Positions 33,043-45,553 of a DNA stretch of 64,000 bases are shown here, in pieces; within the stretch, counting starts at the first letter, position 1; every line of letters begins with the position of its first letter. The position numbers and the translations under genes are program-made. Origin of the DNA: Cololabis saira (lineage: Eukaryota; Chordata; Actinopteri; Beloniformes; Belonidae). Location of the stretch: the NCBI RefSeq assembly GCF_033807715.1, contig NC_084601.1, positions 17,848,690 to 17,912,689 on the forward strand, written 5' to 3'. The notes beneath the pieces are model-generated. The model ran no database searches, was not told where the DNA came from, and saw only the letters and a program-made list of their open reading frames with translations.

Positions 33043-34080
33043 CAGAGGTGGAAAAAGTACAAAAATATTGTACTTAAGTAAAAGTACACATTTTCTGCTT
33101 GAACATTACTTAAGTAAAAGTATAAAAGTACCTCAACTTAAATATAATAAAGTACCAAAAGTACATGGTGTAAAATGTACTTAAGTATAAAAGTAAAAAG
33201 TACAAAATTCAAAGTACAAAATTATTTTCAAAAGGATTGCAAAGAAATGAAGAATCCAAGAATTTGCTTACAACTCTAAATAATGGTGATATTATTCTAA
33301 CCCCTTTAGCGTTTGTTTCCATTACCCCATTTTAATTTCTCCCTTTGCTCATCACTGCTGCTGTACCCCATTGGCTGACAGGTTCACCCCCAGCCTGTAG
33401 TATGCAGTGACAACATTAAGCAACCCCAGCTGATAAAGGATGAGACTTTTGAACTTTTAAATGCCAAAACCACCTTTAGAAGGGGTGAAATCAAAGAATG
33501 GTGCGCATGGACACGCGTCAGCTGCCGCTCAAGGCTGATTTATGGTCCCGCGTTACACCAACGCAGGGCCCGTACCCTACGGCGAGGCTCTGCGCCGATT
33601 TAACGCGGAACCATAAATCAGGCTTCAGTCCTCCTCGGTACTCGACGCGACGGCGGTTCCTCCGGCCTTCCGGCCCACCTCTGCGGCGCAACTCTCCCGG
33701 GAGCTGCGGCTCCTTCTCGGTATATTCACGCGCCCCCCTTCCTTCCCGTCCGCTTTATGGTTCCACGTTAAATCGACGCACACCTTACGCCGTATTGCTA
33801 CGGCGTAGGGTGTGCGTCGCCGCGTACCCTACGCCGTAGCTCTGCGCCGGTGTAACGCGGAACCATAAATCAGCCCCCGCTGTGCTGTTCTTTAATTTAT
33901 AGCGAGTAACGACGTGTCCAATTTTAAATATAACGGATTAAAAGTACGATTTTTTTCCTTGAAAATGTAACGTAGTAAAAGTAAAAGTACAGAAAAATGA
34001 AAGTATCAATAAAAGTACAAATTCTCAAAAATCTTACTTACAATAACGAAGTACTTGTACTTCGTTACTTTACACCACTG
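33043..34080. mobile_element. hAT-type MITE with 8-bp target duplication
   Basis: It begins CAGAGGTGGAAAAAGTAC and ends TTTACACCACTG, and is flanked by GTTGTGGT at 33035-33042 and 34081-34088. CAGNGGTG ends and an 8-bp duplication are hAT hallmarks. The subterminal AAGTAAAAGTA-type repeats occur at both ends. It interrupts the old GGGCCC-family unit and carries a further MITE at 33533. Confidence 0.92.
33533..33875. mobile_element. GGCTGATTTATGG MITE nested in the hAT element
   Basis: GGCTGATTTATGGTCCCGCG at the left and CGCGGAACCATAAATCAGCC at the right are inverted repeats. The interior has a perfect 13-bp stem, CTACGGCGTAGGG (33798) with CCCTACGCCGTAG (33827). It probably belongs to the PIF/Harbinger-like fish MITEs. 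The plus-strand open frame across it (33498-33839) is not a gene. Confidence 0.75.
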
Positions 34081-35470
34081 GTTGTGGTTCGGGCCACATT
34101 TACGGATGATTTATTCATATTCTCCCCCATAAAAATGCATAGGTGTTGTTGCCATGGTAACAAGCCCCATAGGATAGAATGGGACAATTTGGCTTCAATA
34201 TCTCAAAAGTTGTAAACAACAGCCTAATGAAACCTCAATATGTTGTAGTCCACATCGTCCCGAGTCTTGTTGGATCAATGTCTCTGTGATATCATGTTGT
34301 CGAGCAACAAGCGTCTAAATTTCCGTTAGCTTGAAAATTAGAATAGTTAAATATCTCAAAAAGCGTAGGCCTAATAGCTAGCATGATGAGACTAAAATAT
34401 GTATTAGTACAACGCGTCCCAGGTTTGTCAATGTAATGATGTCTGTACGATAAACCATTGCCTAGCAACAAGCGTCCAAAATAAAATGGAATTTTTTTTT
34501 TTTTAAATTGAAAGTTAAATATCGCAAAAACCGTAATAATTAGCATGATGAGGTTGTTGGGTTCTTTAGTGCCAATCTGGCCGAGTGTTTGTAAATTTGA
34601 ATGATGTCTCTACAATAAAGTTCAGCCGAGTTAAACGTCCGAATGTTCACCTTTTTTTTTCTTTTTGGCATCTGGCGTTGCCACGGTAACACTTTTGACT
34701 TTGAAAAGTAATGCCCATCGAGGCACGATGGAGACGCATCCAACGATGTATGCCATACATGGGTGCACATTGCGGTCCGGGCAGCATTAACAGATGGTTT
34801 ATTCACATGCTCCCCCATACAAATGCATAGGTTTTTGTTGCCATGGTAACAAGCCCCATAGGATAGAATGAGACAATTTGGCTTCAGTATCTCAAAAACT
34901 GTAAACGACAGCGTAATGAGACCTCAGTATGTTGTAGCCCACAGCAACCCGAGTCTTTTAACGTTGGATCAAAGTCTCTACGATGTCGCGTTGCTGCGCA
35001 ACAAGTGTCCAAAGTTCCATTAGCATCAAAATGAGCATAGTTGAATATCTCAAAAACCGTAATAGCTAGCATGATGAGACTAAAATATGTTGTTTCAATG
35101 TTGTAATGATGTCTGTATGATAAATCGTTGCCTAGCAACAAGCGTCCAAAATAAAATAATTTTTTTTTTTTTAATTGAAAGTTAAATATCGCAAAAACCG
35201 TAATAAGTAGCATGATGAGGTTGTACGGTCCTTTAGTGCCAATCGGGCTGAGTGTATCTAAATTTGAATGATGTATCTACTGTAAAGTTCGGCCGAGCAA
35301 TATGCGTCAGAATTTTCGCCTTTCTTTTTGCTTTTTGGCATCTAGCGTTGCCACGGTAAAACATTTAACTGAGAAAAGTAATACCCATCGAGCCACGATG
35401 GAGACGCATCCAACGATGTATGCCATGCATGGGTGTACATTGTGGTTCTGGCCGCATTAACGGACGAAAA

Positions 35471-38400
35471 AAGCGTGCGGAATAAGAAGAAAAGGGAAAC
35501 CTTTTCCATATACTAATATATCGCCCTCATTTTCATGTTTTCCTAATTTTTTCGGGCGTGTTTTATTTTTGGGGGATTTTTTTCTTCCATATCAGAGAGG
35601 GGTAATGCTGTACACCCGCTACTGCGCAGTGGGATTTTTGCAACGTTAGCTTGTTAGCAAAATGCTAGCAACATTGCCCTTTGGGCCATTCTGGACGATT
35701 GCAATATGGCCACTAATTGGCATGCCCATAATTAGACAACAATGGAACTTTGCTGATCAACAATGGAGGATTGGACTGATGTTGTTTTGGAATGATGTGA
35801 CTCAGTTTCAAAAGCTTCCTGATGGCTAGATCAAAATTTAACAGTTAAAAAAAAAACAACAAAAAAAAACAACAGAAAAACGGTGGCTCCGTCCTGGCTT
35901 GTTCATCCTCTGACACATCTTGCTGGTAGTAGTGGGTAATGGTGTGTGGTGTATTGTTGCTGACCATGCCATCACTCTACCCATCTTTTAATGACTACAT
36001 TCAATAGGATAACTTGCGATGTCATAAAGCTCATACTTCCTTGATCAAGATAATGAGTTCATTGTACTCAAACGATCTTCACAGTCAGTATAAGTGTCAA
36101 CCCCAAAGAGCACCTTCAGACTGTGGTGGTATGGGGAAATTGCACTATGCAGGCATAAATCTGCAGCACTATTGTGATGGTATAATGCCAGCAGGTTTCT
36201 GTGTTTTACTGAAGAATTATGGCAACTCTACATGGAAAATACGGTCCAACTCAGAGTTCAGTTTTATCATGCATCTGGTTATTCCAGCAAGGTAAAGAAG
36301 GTGATTTATTGTCTGATCTTTGAAAACCACATGAGAAGTTAAACTTTCAGTTTTCACCTTCTGGACAGTGCTTCTAGGCCATGAAAGCAAGTCATGGCTT
36401 TACTTGTAAGTTTTGTAAACTAAACCCTTGAATAAATATCACATTTTTATAAGAAGTAACAACGGAGAAGACTAAGGGGTATGTGCTTTTTATCAACCCA
36501 GCTACAAAAGAGTAACATTAATATTTTATATGCAAGTTTTTGCTGTTGTTGTTGTGTGTGCGTGTGTGTTTGTGTCTGTATGTGTGTGTGGGGGGGTTTA
36601 TGTATCACAGGAACAATATTCTGACAATAAAGACAAGTAGGGTTGAGAATCCACTTGCTGGTCTTATGTGGGACTAACTCTCTAAAGGATGCTAACAGTC
36701 TATTAACCAGAAAAGGCCATTTATTGTATATTTAAATTGCACGACAGTTTCCAAACTATCAGTTCTCAATTCCACATTATGGCTAATTGCTGCTTTTTAC
36801 TTTTTTATTGATTCAAATGTGTCTCTAAGTGTCAACTTCAATAAAGTCTATTCAGACTTAATTCTCTCTGTCATGCTTGTCCTTTTAACACAAAGAAAAT
36901 ATGTAACTGATGAAGAGATTACTGCTATTCAAGCTTTGAACTGCTTTCTTAACAGGGTAGGTTGTTATAAATGTCCCAACTTAAAAGTAGAGACAAATCA
37001 GTACCGACCATGTTTCGCAGGAAGTTGATGGAATTTGCACTTTAATTGGCTAGCAGAGTTTTAGCAATGATAAAAGGCAGCAATTTTATAGCTAAATATG
37101 ATTGGAAATCCAGACAAAGCAATTATAGTTCTCAAAATGCCATGCCTATGTATCTGGATGCACAAAGCACACATATTATTTGTTATTTTGTTTCAGAGGG
37201 ACTGCTTTACAATAACAGGCGCACCTTAGATACCATCCCCCTCAATTGTAAAGATAGTCCTATATGAGTCCTATATGAGTTTATTTCCAAATACTGACTG
37301 TTCCCAAGGGGTGTGTGAAAAGTGCAAGCTGTCTCTCTCTTTCTCTTCATTTTTACCCCACTCAACAAGCACATTCTGATACATATTTATGTTAAATACA
37401 ATAAAAAACATGGAGAATGAGAACAGAAGTTAACCAAATGTTCAATTTTTTTGTATTATTTGTTAGGAAATACTTCATCAATAACAGTAAAGAACACAAA
37501 TTGTAAATCTCCTTGCATCTCAAAATAGCTACATAATTAGTTTTGGTTGCAAATTTTAATACTATGGGGAGATTCATTTACTTTAGACTTTCAGAATTGT
37601 AACTGCAGCTTTAAATGACTGGCCTCCAGCTTTTATCTGATCAAAACCGTTCATGGCAATCTCCTTTTTTGCCACAACAAGGCAAGTTATGAGAAAAACC
37701 ATCTCAAAGGGGCATGAATACCAGTAGAGGTGGTTTGAGTTAATTAAGCAATGACATATAGAGAGAAAACCTTCAACATGCTACCTTCTAACAGTGTTAA
37801 GAGTCTATTATTGGCATGTTTATTGCAATACTGATGCTTGGAGGGGAGGTAAACAAGATCAGAGTGTCATGAGTTTAAATAACACTCCCAGTCATCCCAA
37901 AGGTAATTACATGGAGGTCAATGAGCAGAGGATGACACCAAAAAGAAAAAAACAATGTGGATCAGCAATCAATATTTCACGCTTACACAGTGACACATTC
38001 ACATACACACACTTGCAGTTGCTGTCTGCCAGCCAACGCGTGGGCCAATCTGTATGCTCCTCCTCCCTGCTCAGAGAAAACATGGAGTCCAAATTACATT
38101 TTAATGGCTTCTTTCTCTTATTAGCATCGTGGCTTCTTTGAGTGCACGGCAACAAGATTTCAACCACTCTCATCCCTGTGTTGTTTTACCTGATGCGATC
38201 AAAGTTTCCTGTCAACAGACCTCACGTTCACATACATTTATAAGACATCAGACGTGGAAGACTCAAAGTAAATTAAATCAAAAGATTAAAGGTATAGAGT
38301 GTATTGGTGTTTCTACATCATTTACTGACTGTAAAACATGGGGTAGTATTTATATGCTGTATTTCTATTAAAGCTCCTTGTTGCTGGCACTGGTCAAAGC

Positions 38401-39150
38401 AAATCATTATTGTGTACAAAAAACACATTTAAAAATGGTGGAACATCAAGGTGGTATGGAAAAACATGAATACATGCTCTGTAAAAAGAAAATAAGATGC
38501 ACTTATATAGAGAAAATGAATACAAATGAACAAAGAATAATTTTCATCACGAGTCAATGCAAAGTTAATTAGCACTATATTTGAGCTGCAGAGAAAACTC
38601 ATGAAATTTCACTGGGTGTTATGAATACATGCGCAACTACAGAGCCAGCAGGAAGTACGGATTCTCAACAACCTGCCATCAGAAACAGCATACCATTGGC
38701 CACTTTTTGATGTCCGTGTTCTCCTCCGGGGGAGGGCATCAGGCTTTAGTCGGCAAAGCTTTTGAACAAACAGGAATAATGCCTCACAGCAGAAGCAGCC
38801 TGTCTTTCATTCACAGCATGTGCTCCTGTGTGTCTGTATGTGTGTGTATGTGTGTGTGTGTGTGTGTGTGTTTCCTTACCTGGATATAGCCAGATCATCC
38901 TAATATCAAGACACTTTGAGCATTGCTTCAGTGTGTTTGAGAGCACGGTGGTCATAATTTCATTTGGTATAATAAAACAGGAATAACTTTAACTTAAAAG
39001 ATTCAAGAGAGTACAAAAAGGTTTCAAGGTGAGTGGTCTTTGTTATCTATTCGCCTAACAAATTACTCTCACATTTGTGGCCTTCTGATTTTATCTATTG
39101 TTCCTCTTTTATTTACATTTTAAATTATACTTTTTATTTATGGGAGGTTT
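35471..39150. other. AT-rich sequence, no gene seen
   Basis: About 3.7 kb without a recognisable exon, repeat family or RNA gene, apart from GT-rich runs at about 36550-36595 and a TG array at 38826-38871. It is the best candidate, with 50.9-54.8 kb and 58.5-61.6 kb, for unique host sequence. Confidence 0.5.
38826..38871. repeat. TG microsatellite
   Basis: Imperfect (TG)n with CTG and ATG interruptions. Confidence 0.85.
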
Positions 39151-39154
39151 TAAT

Positions 39155-39230
39155 ATACAGTATCTGTGAAGCACTTTGAATCACCTTGTTGTTGAATTGT
39201 GTTATATAAATAAACTTGCCTTCCCTTTGT
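39155..39230 (+). repeat. LINE/SINE-type 3' tail
   Basis: GTGAAGCACTTTGAATCACC then TTATATAAATAAACTTGCCT is a common fish L2-like 3' end. No coding part is attached. Confidence 0.55.
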
Positions 39231-39567
39231 TACCACTAACCACTGTCAGCATTTTACTTCAAGAAAAAAGAGAACAAAACAAAAGAAACACAAAATCTTA
39301 TTTGTTTTCATAATTATAATAACTTTAAATATATATTTTAGAAAATCAATTATTTAAAGTTATTGTGAAGTACTAGAATTAAGGTATTCAGCAACCCACA
39401 ATGTTTGGCAAAGCTTTTGCTTTATTCAGTGATATTCAAACTAGTGGGGGTGTGGCGGCTTGACAAGGTGGGGGAGGGTGTGGGCTGAGTGCTCTAGTTG
39501 TTTTTTTCTTTTGATTTCTTTGTTTTTTGGTTGGGTTTTGTTTGTTTTTATTTGTTTTGTTGTTGGG

Positions 39568-39570
39568 TTT

Positions 39571-39601
<31 letters not shown>

Positions 39602-39602
39602 G
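39568..39602. repeat. T13-G22 homopolymer junction
   Basis: Thirteen T are followed by about 22 G. It lies just beyond the 3' end of the L2-like LINE. Length may be affected by sequencing error. Confidence 0.85.
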
Positions 39603-39642
39603 TGTTCAATTTCTTTCCTTCTTAGTTGGGAAAATTGTTGTA

Positions 39643-41475
39643 AATGTACTTTGTACTTTATTTATATAGCCCTTTACAGCCACCTCTAGGTGAGCCAAAG
39701 GGCTTTACAGAATAAAACATACAGAAATACAACATACAATCATAAGAAAGAGCAAAAAAATAAATAGAATAAAAAAGAATAAAAAGAATAAAAGAATAAA
39801 AAGTGTCACCACACTACTGGGTATTAAAAGCTATTCTAAATAAATAGGTTTTAAGCCTTGATTTAAAAAGGCCCAGGTCAGAGATTGTGCGTAAGTTGCC
39901 GGGGAGCTTGTTCCAGAGCCCGGGGGCGGCAATTGAAAAGGCTCGGTCACCCCAGCGCTTGAACTTTGACCTGGGCACTTCCAACAACAGTTGGTTTGAG
40001 GATCTCAAAGCCCTGCCATGCTCACGCACCGTTAAAAGCTCTGATAAATAGGCCATTGAGGGCTTTAAAAACAAACATTAAAAGTTTAAAATCAATTCTA
40101 AAATGAACTGGAAGCCAATGGAGTGAATAGAGGACCAGAGTAATGTGCTCACGTCTTTTAGTGCTTGTTAAAAGATGGGCAGCTGCATTCTGCACTAGCT
40201 GAAGGCAGTTAACAGAGGACTTGGAGATGCCAACATATAGTGCATTACAATAGACCAATTGTGAGCTGATTAGGGCGTGAACAGCTTTCTCCAGGTCGTG
40301 ACGATTTATAAAAGATTTCACTTTGGCTAGGAGGCATAACTGATAAAAACATGTCCTAACGAAATGATCAACTTGTTTGTCAAATTTAAAAAAACTATCA
40401 AAATTCACACCCAGATTTCTGACATAAGGACTGAAAGACGAGGACAAAGCGCCAAAGCTAGTCGTCCCAGTTTCCCCAAACACCATGCACTCTGTCTTGT
40501 CCTTGTTTGTGTGCAAGTGCAGTAAGTTCTGGGCCAACCATTGCTTGATGTCAGCAATACATGCAAGCAGGGAACGTTGTGCATCAGTATCTCTGGGCTT
40601 CAATGGCAGATAGATTTGCAGATCATCCGCATAACAGTGAAAAGATAGATTGTGCCTGGCTATAATAGACCCAAGTGGTAACATGTATAAAGAGAAAATA
40701 ATTAGACCAAGAATAGAACCTTGAGGGACCCCGCAAGAGAGAGAGGCACTAGAGAAGCAGGAATCACCAACCATCAAAGAAAAGGTTCTATCAGACAAAT
40801 ACGAAGTAAACCGCTCAAGTACAGTGCAGCGAAGGCCAACATAATTGTTCAGGCGTAACAGGAGGACTGTGTGGTCCACTGTATCAAATGCTGATATGAG
40901 ATCTTCGTAATACTAAAACAACAGGGCACTTGGCATCAAGAGATGCAATATCATTGTGCACCCTTAATAAGGCGGACTCAGTGCTATGACGAGACCTGAA
41001 CCCAGATTGATATTTTTCAAAAATTGAGTTGTTTTCCAAAAAGGACCGTAACTGAGTAAAAACAACTTTCTCTAAAACCTTATAGAGAAAGGGCATGTGA
41101 GAGACGGGTCTGAAATTCATTTTTTTAGAAGGGGCTTGACCACAGCGTATTTAAAGGCAGCTGGGACGGCTCCTAAAGTAAGACAGTTGTTTACAAGTAC
41201 TAAAAGACTAGGGCCAACAGTATTAAAAGCACTTTTTAACATTTTGGAAGGAACAACATCCAGAGGACAGTTAGTAGGTTTCAAAGCAATAATGTCAGAA
41301 AGAAACTGAGATTTCGCCTCCCTCACAGCCTGCTGATAATCAGCGAGACAGTCCTTCAACATCCCCAAAGACACATGTAGTTTGTCCATTTTCCATTTAC
41401 GTTCAGCTTGCCTGCAACGCTGCCTAATGGCTGTTGTGGTGTACTTTAGCCATGGCTCTGTTCTTGGTTTAAAAG
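39643..41475 (-). mobile_element. L2-like LINE, 5'-truncated, frame-broken
   Basis: On the minus strand: a linker (MDKLHVSLGMLKDCLADYQQ; 41117-41389), reverse transcriptase fingers (MNFRPVSHMPFLYKVLEKVV, YQSGFRSRHSTESALLRVHN; 40884-41120), palm and thumb (LSCGVPQGSILGLIIFSLYM, FHCYADDLQIYLPL; 40022-40879), and the C-terminal LLEVPRSKFKRWGDRAFSIA (39814-40074). The 3' end is TATATAAATAAAGTAC. Motif A (usually LLDLSAAFDT) is largely lost by a small deletion near 40905. Three frame changes are seen; the endonuclease domain is missing beyond 41475. The YADD box is intact. The arrangement and residues fit fish L2/Maui-type LINEs. Confidence 0.85.
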
Positions 41476-41559
41476 ATTCTGTCTAAACCATTCAGGAAAA
41501 GGTTGCACCCCCTAGCGGTCACGGGGGGTATTGCACCGTGGTGAAATGGAGTGACAGAG

Positions 41560-41645
41560 AAGTCCGAAAGGTTCACAATGGCGTCACGGCAGCGGCCTAG
41601 CCTCTGCGTTGGTGTAGCGCAGAACCATAATCCAGCCTTTAGTGT
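41560..41645. repeat. Fragment of the GGCTGATTTATGG MITE family
   Basis: CTCTGCGTTGGTGTAGCGCA followed by GAACCATAATCCAGCC matches one end of the MITE at 33533-33875. Confidence 0.6.
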
Positions 41646-41702
41646 CATGTTCATGTGCTGGTTCTGTGCACTGCCATGGGTAACATTGAAAGAAGGAATT
41701 AA

Positions 41703-41745
41703 TTAAGGGGGGCACGGTGGCGCAGCTGGTAGTGCCGTCTCGTCA
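41703..41745 (+). repeat. Short SINE-head-like fragment
   Basis: GGGGCACGGTGGCGCAGCTG followed by GTAGTGC resembles the start of a common fish repeat with a tRNA-like A box. It is broken off after about 45 bp. Confidence 0.4.
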
Positions 41746-41769
41746 GCAGTCAGCTGAGAGAAAACCCTA

Positions 41770-42894
41770 ACTTATGCGGTTGTTGCTTGCCTGCAGAAAG
41801 CATCTCTTGTTATGATGTCTGGTTTTGATGCAGAGAGTGGTCGATAAGTGTGACACGTCACTGGGGAGACACTATGGAGGATTTTGTTTTCATTATCATA
41901 TAATGCATCCTCAAAATGTTTAAATAATCTTCTAAAATATTCTAGAAGAACATGACTCCGCATCATGCATTAACGCTCATGCAGGCTGGAGAAGTACCAT
42001 CACACAATTCTGCAGTGGGTACGCCCTTAGTGCATTTTTTCCACCAATGTAGGGTATTGATCTTCAACAGTCTCTTATCAGGTGGACATAAACTTTATAC
42101 TCAATACAGGTGCTCGAATCCAGTGACACACCATGTTATATTATAACAGTTTCATTAAACTGCTCTCATTTTCAGTTTCCCGTTTCCTCAACTTCAGTCG
42201 CCAAACTTCTTTTAAGTGATGAAAATGTGGATTAGGTTGAATGCAGTTGTAAATATTAGAAGACACTATAATCACAGGAATAAGTCTTATTATCCATTTC
42301 AAGTTTATTCTTAGCATTTATGCAGGACATTGTTTCTTTTTACGTAAGACGACACCACAATGTTTTCAGTCTTTATTTGGTAATGGTCTGAGATTTTCCA
42401 GCACACCTACTGCTTCAGCTTACATCATTTAAACATTTAGTTATAGCTACTTCCTATGCAATATTCCTGTGCAAGGTTTGGACAACACTGCTGAGCCAAA
42501 GCTTGGACAATAATCAGCTCACATAAAGACCTGAAATGAATTACAATAGGCTACACTGAAGTAGACTGAATTGGCAATGATGAAATAAATCAATGATTCT
42601 TCATAATCATCAGTTATTTTGCCAATAACCCCTCATAATACCCCACCTGTGTATTCTAAAGCACTGAACAAAATTTATATAGAGTGTGACCAGAATGCTA
42701 ACACGTGCACAAAATCCATATGCTCATCAGCATATGAATTCAATTATTCATATTAGATTTTATTTAGCGGAATCTTTTATCCAAGGTGATTTACTAAAAA
42801 CAGGAATCCAATCAAACCAAAAGACATATATTCCAAAAATGGAATTGTAAAGGAGAGGGGGAATTACAAAGTGTCAGCAAAACACAAGCAAAAA
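41770..42894. other. AT-rich non-coding sequence
   Basis: No gene recognised. At about 42765-42800, TTTAGCGGAATCTTTTATCC and AAGGTGATTTAC recall a widespread fish SINE core, but the match is short. Confidence 0.45.
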
Positions 42895-43527
42895 TTAAAG
42901 CTGCAAGCAGCGATGAACGGGCGCTCGCGCGTGCAATTTGCACCAATTAAGGTCAAGGTCAAACTAAGTCCGATGACACCACCCACAACTCTCTAGGTCA
43001 AACCATTCAAAGGTTATGGCAGAAAATAGGAACTATCACATATCGACCAATCAGAAGAAAGGGCCTGGTTAATTCACACCAATTATGGTCAAGGGATTCA
43101 AAACCATGTCCGATGACACCACCCACGAGTCTTTATGTCAAACCATTCAAAAGTTATGGCCGAAAATAGGAACTATGAAATATCGACCAATCAGAAGAAG
43201 GGGCGGGGCTAATTTGCATCAATGAAGGTCAAGTACTCAATCCGAGTTCGATGACACCACCCACAACTCTCTATGTCAAATCATTCAAAAGTTATAACAG
43301 AAAATAGGGACAACCAATCAGATGAAGGGGCGGGGCTAATTTGCATCAATGAAGGTCAAGTACTCAATACCGAGTCTGATGACACCACCAACGAGTCTCT
43401 GTCAAACCATTCAAAAGTTATAGCAGAAAATAGGGACAACCAATCAGAAGAAGGGGCGTGGCTAATTCAGGCCAATGAAGGTCAAGGACTCAATACAGAG
43501 TCCGATGACACCACCCACGACTCTCTA

Positions 43528-44069
43528 TTGGCGCTTTTCCACTAGTACTTACTCAGCCCGACTCGGCTCGTCTCGGCTCATCCCGACTCCACCCATTTGT
43601 CCTCGTTTGTTTTTCCACAGCCAGGTGAGAAGTGGGCAGGTTGGGGTGAAACTGCTGTGACGTACTCGATTGCGTAACCCCTTTGTTTGTGTCACCGCTG
43701 ATCAGAAATCAGCTGGAGCCGCGACCGGCTGAGAAAAAAACAGCGCCTGTGGATCTGATCGTTCCTTATCACCCGTCCACATCCCTTTTTTAATTATCTC
43801 GTCAGCCACCAGGTTTATGAACATCTGCACCTCAGAGTTGGATCCCCAAACAGACGTTTGCGCTGTAGGCTATAATAAAATCGACGCAAGCCGCGAGTCG
43901 TTCTCGCGCTGACTCCCGCCTCCTGATTCAAATGTCTGACGGCCTCGCCCCCGACCAATCAGTGATATAGTGCCGGCTCAGCCCGCTTAGAACCTCGGCA
44001 GAATGGTTACAGAAAAAGTATCTCCTTGGCACGGCTCCACCCGCCTCGACCTGTAGTGGAAAAGCGCAA
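43528..44069. mobile_element. MITE with GCGCTTTTCCACTA ends
   Basis: TTGGCGCTTTTCCACTAGTA at the left faces GTAGTGGAAAAGCGCAA at the right. The interior is GC-rich with repeated CTCGGCTCG. It interrupts copy B within its first unit type. A related fragment is at 54825. Confidence 0.8.
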
Positions 44070-45237
44070 GACGGGGGCGTGGCGAGTAGAAGCTATAACT
44101 TAAAAAGTTATAGCAGATAATAGGGACAACCAATCAGAAGAAGGGGCGGGGTTAATGTTTACCAATTATGGCCAAGGACTCAAAACTGGGTCCAATGACA
44201 CCACCCACATGTCTTTATCACAACCCGTTCAAAAGTTATGGCAGAAAAAAGTTTTCTAGGGGGCGCTGTTGAGCCATTAGGCCACGCCCATTAATGCAAA
44301 CCATGAAATATCAAAATTATCTCCAAGCCTGCTTTGTGTGCAAAATTTGGTGACTTTTGGGGAACTATCAAATATGGACCAATCAGATGAAGGGGTGGAG
44401 CACTTTTTCGGCGTCTAGCGTCGCCACGGTAACGCTTATGAAAGAGAAAAGTAATGTGCATTGTCGCAGGATGGAGACGCACATATTGATGTATAAAACA
44501 CCTGGGTGCACGTTACGGTTCAGGCCGTATTAACGGGCGAATGAATGGCATAAATTTTGCCAAAATGACACGATTAATTAAAAATGGCCGACTTCCTGTT
44601 CGTTTCGGCCATGGCGCCAAGAGACTTTTCTTTAAGTTGCGACATGATACAGGTGTGTACCGATTTTCGTGCATGTACGTAAAACCGTATTGTGGGGCTT
44701 GAGGCACAAAGTTTTTTCTGTCTGAACCAATTAGATGAAGGGTGGGTGCGCTTTTTGGCGTCTAGCGTCGCCACGGTAATGCTTTTGAAAGAGAAAATGA
44801 ATGCCCGTTGTCGCAGGACGGAGACGCACATTTTGATGTGTAACACACCTGGATGCACATTACGGTTCGGGCCGTATTAACGGCCGAAGGAATGGCATAA
44901 ATTTTGCCAAAATGACACGATTAATTCAAAATGGCCGACTTCCTGTTCGGTTTCGGCCATGGCGCCAAGAGACTTTTCTTTAAGTTGCGTCATGATACAG
45001 GTTTGTACCAATTTTCGTGCATGTACGTCAAACCGTATTGTGGGGCTTGAGGCACAAAGTTTTCTAAGGGGTGCTGTTGAGCCATTTTGCCACGCCCATT
45101 AATGCAAACCATTAAATATCAAATTTTTCACTAGGCCTGGCTTGCGTGCAAAATTTGGTGACTTTTTGGGCACGTTTAGGGGGGCAAAAAGGCCCTCCTT
45201 TCGTCAGAAGGATAAATAATAAAGAAGAAAAAAAAAA

Positions 45238-45553
45238 TCCTACAGATACAATAGGGCCTTCGCACTGTAAGTGCTCGGGCCCTAACAATTCCTACAGATA
45301 CAATAGGGCCTTCGCACTGTAAGTGCTCAGGCCCTAATAAAAATTCCTACAGATACATAGGGCCTTTGCACTGTAAGTGCTCAGGCCCTAATAAAAATTC
45401 CTACAGATACAATAGGGCCTTCGCACTGTAAGTGCTCGGGCCCTAATAAAAATTCCCACAGATACAATAGGGCCTTCGCACTGTAAGTGCTCGGGCCCTA
45501 ATAATTCCTACAGATACAATAGGGCCTTCGCACTGTCAGTGCTCGGGCCCTAA
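45238..45553 (+). repeat. Six tandem copies of the GGGCCC terminal hairpin unit
   Basis: The unit is TTCCTACAGATACAATAGGG, CCTTCGCACTGTAAGTGCTC, GGGCCCTAATAAAAA, with spacing of about 47-57 bp. The stems pair AGGGCCTTCGCACT with AGTGCTCGGGCCCT. Two units read CTCAGGCCC in place of CTCGGGCCC. Confidence 0.92.

Larger units (their letters stand above)
33015..35470 (+). repeat. Old relative of the GGGCCC-hairpin family, two tandem units
   Basis: Outside the hAT insertion, two units of about 680-700 bp follow each other (34081-34790 and 34790-35470). Both hold CCATGGTAACAAGCCCCATA, GACAATTTGGCTTCA, CCTAGCAACAAGCGTCC, and GTTGCCACGGTAA with GATGGAGACGCATCCAACGA. The last two blocks and the phrase GGGTGCACATTGCGGTCCGG match the inner unit of copies A-C (GGGTGCACGTTACGGTTCGG), so this is a diverged member. 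Its ends are not found. Confidence 0.65.
42895..45553 (+). mobile_element. GGGCCC-hairpin element, copy B, with tandem 3' ends
   Basis: It has the same start (TTAAAGCTGCAAGCAGCG) and inner units as copy A: about five copies of the GACACCACCCAC/AACCAATCAGA unit and two of the CTTCCTGTTCGGTTT unit. A MITE sits inside at 43528-44069. Where copies A and C have one terminal hairpin, this copy has six in a row (45238-45553). No transposase is encoded. Confidence 0.85.

Noticed and set aside
45238..45553. CRISPR-like array
   Set aside because: Regular units with short linkers, but there are no unique spacers, the units are transposon ends, and the genome is vertebrate.
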